A stretch of DNA of 10,528 nt from Arcobacter sp. (GTDB lineage: Bacteria > Campylobacterota > Campylobacteria > Campylobacterales > Arcobacteraceae). The DNA lies in contig JADGEG010000060.1 of NCBI GenBank assembly GCA_016744485.1, positions 1 to 10,528 of the forward strand. Direction: 5' to 3'. A program made the translations under genes and the position numbers. Below the pieces are notes generated by a model. It was not told where the DNA came from and searched no databases. It saw only the letters and a list, made by a program, of their open reading frames with translations. This document shows, in pieces, positions 1 to 6,163 of the stretch; the first letter of the stretch is position 1; every line of letters starts with the position of its first letter.

Positions 1-1641
1 CGTCCTATTATTGGAATTGCCCAGACAGGAAGTGATTTATCCCCTTGTAATAGGCATCATATAGAGTTAGCTTCGAGATTAAAAGATGGAATAAGAGATG
101 CAGGAGGAATTCCAATGGAGTTTCCTACTCATCCTATTCAAGAAACAGGAAAAAGACCAACTGCTGCATTAGATAGAAATCTTTCATATTTATCAATGGT
201 AGAGACTATTTATGGATATCCAATAGATGGTGTTATTTTTACAATTGGTTGTGATAAAACAACTCCTGCTGCACTTATGGCAGCTGGAACATTAAATATA
301 CCTTCTATTACTTTTTCAGTAGGACCTATGTTAAATGGGTATTACAAAGGTGAATTATGTGGTTCAGGTACAGCTATTTGGGAAGCTAGAAAACTTTATG
401 CAGAAGGAAAAATAAACTATGATGAGTTTATGGATATTGCAGCTGCATCAGCACCTAGTGTTGGGTATTGTAATACTATTGGAACTGCAACTAGTATGAA
501 TTGTCTTAGTGAAGTTTTAGGAATGTCTTTAGCAAATAGTGCAAGTATTCCTGCACCTTATAGAGAACGTGGTCAAAATGCTTATGAAACAGGAAAACAA
601 ATTGTTTCTTTAGTAAATAATGATGTAAAACCATCAGATATTATGACAAAAGATGCTTTTATAAATGCCATTGTTGCTTGTACTGCTATTGGGGCTTCAA
701 CAAATGCTCCCATTCATATAAATGCAATTGCTAACAATATAGGTATTAGTATTACGAATGAAGATTGGCAAAAATATGGATATGAAATTCCTTTATTACT
801 AAATTGTCAACCAGCAGGAAAGTATTTATGTGAAGATTTTCATCGTGCTGGTGGAGTTGGTGCTATTATGGGCGAATTAATTAAAGAAAACAAAATAAAT
901 AAAAATACTTTTACTGTTAATGAAAAGATGACTTGGGAAAATTATGCTACTTCTTCTATTCTCAATAAAGAAGTCATCAAGACTTATAAACAACCACTAT
1001 TAAAAAATGCAGGTTTTTTGGTTATGAGTGGAAATATTTTTGACTCAGCTATTATGAAAACTTCTGTAATTGATGAAAGTTTTATAAAAGATTTTATAAT
1101 TAATGGAAAAATAAAAGGTAAAGCTGTTGTTTTTGAGGGTCCAGAAGATTATCATGCAAGAATAAATGATGAAAGTTTAAATATAGATAAAAATTCTATT
1201 TTATTTATGAGAAACTGTGGACCAGTTGGATTTCCTGGTTCTGGTGAAGTAGTTAATATGCTTCCTCCTGATAAATTAGTACAATCAGGTATATCTATTT
1301 TACCTACTATTGGAGATGGAAGACAAAGTGGTACTAGTGCTAGTGCATCTATTTTAAATGCTAGTCCTGAAAGTTTAATAGGAGGTTCTTTAGCTATTTT
1401 AAAAACAGGAGATGATATTATTATTGATTTAAATGTAAGAGAAGTGAAAATGCTTGTAAAAAAAGAAGAAATATCAAAAAGAAAATCAGAACTTGTAATA
1501 CCAAAATTACATAATGACACACCTTGGCAAGAAATATATAGAAAGTTTGTTGATGGCTTAGCAGATGGTGCTTGTTTAAAACTAAATCAACCTTATGAAA
1601 AAATTTTAGATAAGAAATGGTTTGCAAGAGATTCACACTAA
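1..1641 (+). CDS. IlvD/Edd-family sugar-acid dehydratase (L-arabonate/D-xylonate dehydratase-like), N-terminus outside window
   Basis: Predicted Fe-S enzyme that dehydrates an aldonic acid to a 2-keto-3-deoxy acid in the cytoplasm. The frame is open from base 1 and codes for conserved family sequence (RPIIGIAQTGSDLSPCNRHH), so the ATG at 115 is internal. Of the 546 residues seen, Cys16 (DLSPC), Cys84 (GCDKTTPA) and Cys157 (GYCNTIGTATSMN) are spaced 68 and 73 apart. The three [2Fe-2S] cysteines of Rhizobium L-arabinonate dehydratase (59/127/200) have exactly this spacing, which implies about 43 residues are missing at the left. Lys86 in CDKTTPA is the expected Mg-binding lysine, and GDGRQSGTS near residue 440 carries the catalytic serine. 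No internal lesion is seen. The sugar-acid group fits better than the branched-chain amino-acid enzyme IlvD, because the next genes are an epimerase and a keto-deoxy-sugar-acid kinase (both broken). The exact substrate cannot be told. Confidence 0.9.
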   Translation, partial: RPIIGIAQTGSDLSPCNRHHIELASRLKDGIRDAGGIPMEFPTHPIQETGKRPTAALDRNLSYLSMVETIYGYPIDGVIFTIGCDKTTPAALMAAGTLNIPSITFSVGPMLNGYYKGELCGSGTAIWEARKLYAEGKINYDEFMDIAAASAPSVGYCNTIGTATSMNCLSEVLGMSLANSASIPAPYRERGQNAYETGKQIVSLVNNDVKPSDIMTKDAFINAIVACTAIGASTNAPIHINAIANNIGISITNEDWQKYGYEIPLLLNCQPAGKYLCEDFHRAGGVGAIMGELIKENKINKNTFTVNEKMTWENYATSSILNKEVIKTYKQPLLKNAGFLVMSGNIFDSAIMKTSVIDESFIKDFIINGKIKGKAVVFEGPEDYHARINDESLNIDKNSILFMRNCGPVGFPGSGEVVNMLPPDKLVQSGISILPTIGDGRQSGTSASASILNASPESLIGGSLAILKTGDDIIIDLNVREVKMLVKKEEISKRKSELVIPKLHNDTPWQEIYRKFVDGLADGACLKLNQPYEKILDKKWFARDSH

Positions 1642-1668
1642 TTATTTATTAATTTTAAGGTAAGAATT

Positions 1669-2518
1669 ATGATATATGAATTAAATAATTATATTTACAA
1701 AAAAAAATCAATTCTCTTGGTGCAGAATTGAAAAGTTTTACACTTAATAATGAAAAATATTTATACTTAGGAAATACACCTTATTGGCATAGAAGTTCAC
1801 CTATTTTATTCCCAAATGTTGGTAAGTTTAAAAATAATAATTATAAATACAAGAATAAAACATATTCTTTTCCTATTCATAGATTTGCAAGATTTAATGA
1901 ATTTGAATTAATAAATAAAAGTAATGATAATCTAACATTTAAACTAAGTGGAAATAAATCTACATTAAAATATTATCCTTTTAATTTTAAGTTAATTATA
2001 TCATATACTCTAAGTACTAAAGGTTTAAAATCAACTATGAAGTATCAACAAATGAAAAAAAGATGTATTTTTCTTTTGGGGTACACTCCTCTTTTTTACT
2101 AACAGCACATATCAATGATTTTTTTATTTTATTTGATAAAAATGAAAAAAAAGATGTAATAGCATTAAATCTTGACACTGCTTGTATTTGTGATGAAAAA
2201 AGGTTTACTCTTTTAGGTGATATTTGAAAATTGAAAAAAAATATATTTTCAAAAGATGCTTTAATTTTTAAAGATTTAAACTCAAAAAAAATTACTTTAA
2301 ATAATAACAAAAATCAAAAAAGTATAGCTATGAATTTTACAAATTTTAAGTATATTGCTTTCTGGGCACCAGTTAATGCACCTTTTGTCTCTATTGAACC
2401 TTGGTGTGGAATTGCAGATCACATGAATACTAATTACCAACTTGAAGAGAAGACTTCAATCATTAAACTTCAAAAAGATGAAGTATTTGACAAGTCTATG
2501 TTTATATCTTTTATCTGA
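1669..2518 (+). pseudogene. Aldose 1-epimerase / LacX-like mutarotase pseudogene
   Basis: Remnant of a galactose-mutarotase-fold protein of about 280 residues, which would interconvert sugar anomers. It lies 27 bp after the dehydratase, with an AAGG ribosome binding site and ATG at 1669. Frame 1 gives MIYELNNYIYKKK, then hits a stop. After the A9 run (1699-1707) the product continues in another frame (INSLGAELKSFTL, NTPYWHRSSPILFPNVGKF, HRFARFNEFEL). Near 2031-2038 a second one-base loss moves it again (TYEVSTNEKK, MYFSFGVHSSF). At 2225-2227 an in-frame TGA interrupts it before KNIFSKDALIF and the conserved VSIEPWCGIADH segment holding the family's catalytic Glu. It ends at TGA 2516-2518. Both frameshifts need one added base. 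The piece order is complete, so decay looks recent. Family identity is from recognised motifs. The lesions are read directly, but raw reads should confirm them. Confidence 0.85.
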
Positions 2519-2524
2519 CTTATT

Positions 2525-3232
2525 TTAGTTAGACAGGATAATTTTATGTTTATACATATCCGCTTTTATAATAACATTTGAATACTCTATGGCTTTATTG
2601 TGTTTATCAAATGAAAGTCTTTCCATAGATAAAAGAGGTGAATTAACATCAATATTAAGTTTTTGAGCTTCAAGTGGAGTTGCTGCTTTTGCTTCTACTG
2701 TCTCTTCTGCATTATAGAGTTCGATGTTATACTCTTTTTTTAAGAAACTGTATAAAGACTCAAGGTTTAATTTTTTATCAATATCTGGTACGGTTTCTAA
2801 ATCAAAGTAGTTAATCATAATTGCAAAAGGAATATCCTTAAGTAATTTCGTTCTTCTAATACATAACAAAGTATCACATTTTAATAAATCTTTTACAAAA
2901 TGCTCCCCTTTAATAATTTCAAAAGAGATAGATTTTGTTGTTAGTATATGATTTTGCTGAGATAGTCTTTGAGTTAATGAACCCAGTGAGTTTGCATCAT
3001 AAAGAATTTTATGTTCTTTTACAAAGGTTCCTCTTCCTTGTTTTTTAATAACAACATTGTCACGTTCAAGCTCTTCAATAGCCTTACGTACAGTAATTCG
3101 ACTCACTTTATATTGTGCTTCTAGGTTCCTCTCAGCTGGAATAATATCATTGACTTTATAATTAGTCTTAATGTCCTCAAACAGTTTTTCTTTTAACTGC
3201 ATATATAAAGGTATACCATTTTTATTTAACAA
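2525..3232 (-). CDS. GntR-family transcriptional regulator, HutC/UTRA type
   Basis: DNA-binding repressor-type protein of 235 residues. The N-terminal winged helix-turn-helix spans about residues 8-72 (PAERNLEAQYKVSRITVRKAIEELE, then the wing GRGTFV). A UTRA ligand-binding domain covers about 95-230, with the usual late VNSPLLSMERLSFD and IEYSNVIIKADMY segments. The start is TTG at 3232, supported by AAAGGA eight bases upstream and by the normal IPLYMQLKEKL beginning; no ATG fits as well. The gene converges on the broken epimerase, with six bases between stop codons and no clear terminator. A 14-bp palindrome lies 8 bp upstream of its ribosome binding site and is a likely autoregulatory operator. 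UTRA ligands are usually sugars, sugar phosphates or other small metabolites. It may have controlled the sugar-acid genes, but PhnF, a phosphonate-locus regulator, belongs to the same subfamily, so control of the phn-like operon is also possible. Confidence 0.92.
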   Translation of the reverse strand: MLNKNGIPLYMQLKEKLFEDIKTNYKVNDIIPAERNLEAQYKVSRITVRKAIEELERDNVVIKKQGRGTFVKEHKILYDANSLGSLTQRLSQQNHILTTKSISFEIIKGEHFVKDLLKCDTLLCIRRTKLLKDIPFAIMINYFDLETVPDIDKKLNLESLYSFLKKEYNIELYNAEETVEAKAATPLEAQKLNIDVNSPLLSMERLSFDKHNKAIEYSNVIIKADMYKHKIILSN

Positions 3233-3253
3233 AAATTAAATCCTTTTAGCTCA

Positions 3254-3267
3254 TGATACATGTATCA
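3254..3267. promoter_or_regulatory. Perfect 14-bp palindrome, probable GntR operator
   Basis: TGATACATGTATCA is its own reverse complement. It ends 8 bp before the AAAGGA ribosome binding site of the GntR gene, where a repressor would block its own transcription. The TGnTA...TAnCA layout resembles sites reported for HutC-subfamily regulators such as PhnF (TGGTATAGACCA), from memory. No second full copy was noticed in the window. Confidence 0.55.
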
Positions 3268-3300
3268 GAAGTTTGTAATAGTTGAATAACTATCTCAATG

Positions 3301-3318
3301 GTAGTCTTTTTTGACTAC
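3301..3318. repeat. Short inverted repeat, 6-bp arms
   Basis: GTAGTC and GACTAC flank a six-base T run (A run on the minus strand). It lies about 70 bp upstream of the GntR start, on the far side of the palindrome. It could be a second protein-binding site or the end signal for kinase-gene transcripts. The arms are too short for a firm terminator call. Confidence 0.3.
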
Positions 3319-3385
3319 AAACAAATAACAACACATATTACATTATTCACTTTTAAATAAACCTTAAAATAAGATTATACTGTTC

Positions 3386-4195
3386 TTATAAATTAACTTT
3401 TTTCTTTTTTAGCAGTATTGTCCTTTTGCACATTATTATGTTTGTAAGCATTTTTTTGGCTTTTTTGATTGATTTTTCAATATCATTTTCTTTTAGCCTA
3501 CTTGCAAGGTAAACACTATTGAATATATTACTGCTATCTGTTTTATCCACAATTATTTTTCTTTTGTTTAAGTTGAATGTTTTTGTATAGTTATCATTAT
3601 AGTAGACTACTTCTTCTTTAGCACATTTAATTACAATCTTAGATCAACCTACATTTTTTACCTTTTCTATTAAAGAGTAAGTATCAACTTTTTCCCAAAG
3701 TGCAGTTTCATCAGAGAGTTTTGGTAAAAAAGTATCATAATAGTGAATCGCTTTTTCATATATCTTTCTTGCTTTATCACTGTATTCATATAGGTTTTTT
3801 TATATTTTGGGTCAAAGGCAACTTTTACACCTAAGCTTCTTGCTTTTTTCAAAATCTTAAATAAGTTGTTTCTTCCCTCTTCACTGATCACTGCAAGCGT
3901 AACAGCAAAAAATAAATTAAGTCATATTTTAATAACTCATTTGTTATTCTATTAGGTGATCGTGTTAAGAAAAGCTCACATGCAGCTAAATTTCCTCTCC
4001 AATTAAGAGATAGATCTATTTTAATCAACATAGTTAAGGATATACAAACCAGAGTTTTTATCTTTGACTTTGTCAATTTATGGTGTTTTTATTTTATGCT
4101 TGTGCATAAAATTAATCATTAAAAGTTTGTTGATACAAATTCTTCTTATTTTGATATTCAACCATACACTCACCAATAACAGCTACTATTTTCAT
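3386..4195 (-). pseudogene. kdgK: 2-keto-3-deoxygluconate kinase-like PfkB sugar kinase pseudogene
   Basis: Remnant of a ribokinase-fold (PfkB) kinase that would phosphorylate 2-keto-3-deoxy sugar acids, the step after the dehydratase at the left edge. It starts nine bases after the glpD stop with MKIVAVIGECMVEYQNKK, then stops at TAA 4112-4114. About 100 bp are missing compared with E. coli KdgK. Later pieces in shifting frames are recognisable: DKNSGLYILNYVD followed by a stop; WRGNLAACELFLTRSPNRITNELLKYDLIY; ISEEGRNNLFKILKKARSLGVKVAFDP; YEYSDKARKIYEKAIHYYD up to another TGA near 3642-3644; and the C-terminal NIFNSVYLASRLKEND. The nucleotide/catalytic motif (usually DTTGAGDSFN or similar) reads DKTDSSNIFN, so the catalytic Asp is gone. 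The last stop is TAA at 3386-3388. With several stops, frameshifts, a deletion and active-site loss, it cannot be functional. Confidence 0.88.
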
Positions 4196-4204
4196 TTTGT
4201 GACT

Positions 4205-5764
4205 TTATATTGAACTATTTAATAAAGTTTGTGCTTCACTTCTCTCTGCATCTAATGTTGCATCATCCCAATTTAATTCACTTTTCATGATTAAGAGAAC
4301 ACTCTCCAACATATTTTTTGCAACACCTATATCAATTAAGCCTAAAGAGCTTCGTCGAACTAAAAAATCTAAGGGTTTTTGTACAAATTCGTTTTTAATA
4401 CAATATATTACTTCTGCATTTATATAAGAGTAATCTTTATGTAAGCGTTCAATTTCTTGACTTGACTTATATACATCTACTGCTTTATCGCCATACATAT
4501 TAATTAAATGATTGTTGATTTCTTCACTTAAATTATCAATTTTTTGATTTTTATTTAGTTTTTCACTACCGACTAGTTTTAACTTTTTTGTTTTACACTG
4601 TTTTTGCTTTAAATCATATTTTGAAGTCACATAATCAATTGTTTCTTCTGCCATCTTTCTGTATGTAGTCCATTTTCCACCAATAATACTCACAAGTCCT
4701 GATTTTGAACTGCTTATAATGTGGTCTCTTACTATACTAGATGTTGATGCATTGTTATCAGGTGCTACTAAAGGTCTGATTCCACACCATGATGATAATA
4801 TTTCATTTTTTTTTATTTTTAAATCAAAGTAGATTTCTAAGTGTTTTAATATATATTCCACATCTTTTTCTTCCACTTTTGGATGTTCGCTTAAACTGGT
4901 ATTCTCATCAGTTGTTCCTATTAAACATTTACCCATCCAAGGTAAAATAAATAGGACTCTGCCATCTTCTGTTTTAGGAATCATTAAACCCTCATTTGAA
5001 GGAAGATATTTTTTATCCAAAACAATATGTATACCAGAACTTAAATCCAGCATTTTTTTTGCATCTTTGTCGTCTCTAAATCTAATTTGATCTGAAAATG
5101 CACCTGTTGCATTAATTACAATTGAGCTATTAACCGTCTCTACTTTATTGTTGATTCTATTTTTTACTCGTAAGCCAGAAATTTTTTCATTTTCATAGAT
5201 AAAACTCTCAACATCATGGTAGTTTTTACACTCAGCACCATATTTTTCAGCTGTTTGTAATAAGGAAATATTTAATCTGGCATCATTAAAACTACCATCG
5301 TAGTATTTAACACCACCTACTAACCCCTCTTTTTTTATACTTGGGAAGTTACTAAACATAGTATTTTTTGATACAATTGAACTTCTCCCTAAACCACATT
5401 TTCCTGATACAAAATCATATAGACTAAGTCCAACAAACATATAAGGAAGTTCCCACCACTTATATATAGGAGTAACGAGTGTTAATTTTGAACATAAATG
5501 TGCCGCATTATTTAAAAGTCTTGAACGTTCTTTTAAACCTTCTTTAACCAAATTAAATTGTTCTTTATCTAAACCTTTAACAGCAGCTTCTAAATATCTC
5601 ACCCCACCATGAACCAATTTTGTACTTCTTGAACTCGTACCTTCTGCAAAATCATTTTTTTCAAGTAGAAGTGTTTTATATCCTCTTGATGCAGCATCGA
5701 TGGCAATACCACTTCCTGTTGCTCCTCCACCTATAATAACTATGTCATATTTAGTATTTTTCAT
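4205..5764 (-). CDS. glpD: FAD-dependent glycerol-3-phosphate dehydrogenase (GlpD/GlpA-like)
   Basis: Membrane-associated flavoprotein that oxidises sn-glycerol-3-phosphate to dihydroxyacetone phosphate and passes electrons to quinone. It has 519 residues, close to E. coli GlpD (501). The N-terminal Rossmann FAD motif IGGGATGSG is at 11-19, with the ribose-binding acidic end LLEKND at 33-38. The family signature STKLVHGGVRYLE is at 47-59; its Arg-Tyr pair contacts substrate in E. coli GlpD. Further conserved blocks are WCGIRPLVAP (326-335, substrate Arg) and GGKWTTYRKMAE (362-373). The C-terminal DAO_C domain (about 400-519) carries NEFVQKPLDFLVRRSSLGL. ATG at 5764 has AAGGA eight bases upstream. 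It is divergent from the phn-like operon, and the broken kinase gene follows nine bases behind, as if co-transcribed. No glpK or glpF is visible, so its substrate must be imported already phosphorylated or made elsewhere. Assignment to a related flavin oxidoreductase is possible but less likely. Confidence 0.93.
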   Translation of the reverse strand: MKNTKYDIVIIGGGATGSGIAIDAASRGYKTLLLEKNDFAEGTSSRSTKLVHGGVRYLEAAVKGLDKEQFNLVKEGLKERSRLLNNAAHLCSKLTLVTPIYKWWELPYMFVGLSLYDFVSGKCGLGRSSIVSKNTMFSNFPSIKKEGLVGGVKYYDGSFNDARLNISLLQTAEKYGAECKNYHDVESFIYENEKISGLRVKNRINNKVETVNSSIVINATGAFSDQIRFRDDKDAKKMLDLSSGIHIVLDKKYLPSNEGLMIPKTEDGRVLFILPWMGKCLIGTTDENTSLSEHPKVEEKDVEYILKHLEIYFDLKIKKNEILSSWCGIRPLVAPDNNASTSSIVRDHIISSSKSGLVSIIGGKWTTYRKMAEETIDYVTSKYDLKQKQCKTKKLKLVGSEKLNKNQKIDNLSEEINNHLINMYGDKAVDVYKSSQEIERLHKDYSYINAEVIYCIKNEFVQKPLDFLVRRSSLGLIDIGVAKNMLESVLLIMKSELNWDDATLDAERSEAQTLLNSSI

Positions 5765-5791
5765 AAGGTATTTCCTTTTTATTCTATAAAT

Positions 5792-5815
5792 ATTATAACA
5801 TTATAATGTTATAAT
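5792..5815. promoter_or_regulatory. 24-bp perfect palindrome over the glpD -10 box, probable operator
   Basis: The 24 bases are exactly self-complementary, built as ATTATAACAT, a TATA centre, and ATGTTATAAT. They cover the predicted -10 and start region of glpD, the usual place for a repressor site. The half-element ATGTTAT recurs in the tandem array before phnD. All bases except the C/G pair are A or T, so chance dyads are more likely here than in balanced DNA; the full length still makes this notable. Confidence 0.6.
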
Positions 5816-5837
5816 TATAAAAATTAGATTAAGTCAA
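5808..5837 (-). promoter_or_regulatory. Probable sigma-70 promoter of glpD
   Basis: On the minus strand TTGACT (complement of 5832-5837) is followed after 18 bases by TATAAC (complement of 5808-5813). The start point would fall near 5800, giving a leader of about 36 bases before the ATG. The -10 box lies inside the 24-bp palindrome, so binding there should block RNA polymerase. Confidence 0.5.
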
Positions 5838-6041
5838 ATATTTTTTACCAATTTTTTTAAAATTAATTGTTGTAGATTTTTTGGTCTTCTTATATTTTTT
5901 ATAAAAAATTATTCTAATCATACTACTATATCGAATCTATAGGTAGTTTGAAATCTACATTTTTCCTATTAAGTTGGAATTTTTTAAAAACTTAAAAACG
6001 ATTTAAGCTATATTTAAATATTTCTACGTCATCATTTTAAA

Positions 6042-6069
6042 GTTATGATGTTATCATGTTATTATGTTA
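6042..6069 (+). repeat. Tandem 8-bp repeat GTTATnAT (three full copies plus GTTA) upstream of phnD
   Basis: GTTATGAT, GTTATCAT and GTTATTAT follow one another without gap and end in GTTA. They lie 40-67 bp upstream of the predicted -10 box of the phn-like operon. Read as ATGTTAT, the element is also the half-site of the glpD palindrome. A related inverted copy (AACAACATAA) follows at about 6084-6093. The helical spacing and location suit an activator or a cooperative repressor. Confidence 0.5.
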
Positions 6070-6108
6070 GTTAGACTTTATATAACAACATAAGATTGTG
6101 ATTAAATA

Positions 6109-6114
6109 TATAAT
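6109..6114 (+). promoter_or_regulatory. -10 box (TATAAT) for the phn-like operon
   Basis: A consensus TATAAT lies 50 bp upstream of the phnD ATG, giving a start near 6121. No good -35 box is present at 16-18 bp, which is common in Campylobacterota and also fits an activator-dependent promoter. The site is chosen because it is the best -10 between the repeat array and the ribosome binding site. Confidence 0.4.
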
Positions 6115-6163
6115 GTCAGATTCTCCAGTATGATAGTTTGGCATTAAAATTAAAGGAAAAACA

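Larger units (their letters stand above)
3233..3385 (-). promoter_or_regulatory. Control region upstream of the GntR gene
   Basis: This 153-bp gap lies between the kinase pseudogene and the regulator, both on the minus strand. It holds the regulator's ribosome binding site (complement of 3241-3246), a perfect 14-bp palindrome (3254-3267) and a 6-bp inverted repeat with a six-base loop (GTAGTC 3301-3306, GACTAC 3313-3318). No consensus -35/-10 pair could be fixed with confidence; AT-rich -10-like stretches lie between the two repeats. The regulator therefore probably has its own promoter here rather than being read only from glpD. Confidence 0.5.
5765..6163. promoter_or_regulatory. Divergent control region between glpD and the phn-like operon
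   Basis: This 399-bp, extremely AT-rich non-coding gap has no ORF of note. It holds the glpD promoter and operator palindrome (5792-5837), a 16-bp A/T palindrome (5894-5909) and a 9-bp inverted repeat (TGTAGATTT 5871-5879, AAATCTACA 5951-5959). A 7-bp hairpin-type repeat follows (TTAAGTT 5969-5975, AACTTAA 5989-5995), then the GTTATnAT repeat array (6042-6069), a -10 box for the phn operon (6109-6114) and its ribosome binding site AAAGGA (6152-6157). The length and number of dyads suggest regulated, protein-bound DNA. Confidence 0.6.

Noticed and set aside
115..117. ATG at 115 as the start of the dehydratase
   Set aside because: The same frame is open to base 1 and encodes conserved residues including the first Fe-S cysteine, so the gene begins outside the window.
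1699..1707. A9 run at the first frameshift of the epimerase gene, as a phase-variable tract or programmed -1 slippage site
   Set aside because: A slip would repair only the first shift. A second frameshift near 2031-2038 (not in a homopolymer) and an in-frame TGA at 2225 still break the gene, so switching would have no effect.
3369..3389. Inverted repeat ATAAG/CTTAT at the end of the kinase pseudogene as a terminator
   Set aside because: Only five A/T-rich base pairs with an 11-base loop and a short T stretch; too weak to call, and it overlaps the stop codon.
5894..5909. 16-bp A/T palindrome in the glpD-phnD gap as an operator
   Set aside because: It is essentially a T6/A6 tract pair with no G or C. 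It can arise by composition alone, so it is only mentioned in the region description.
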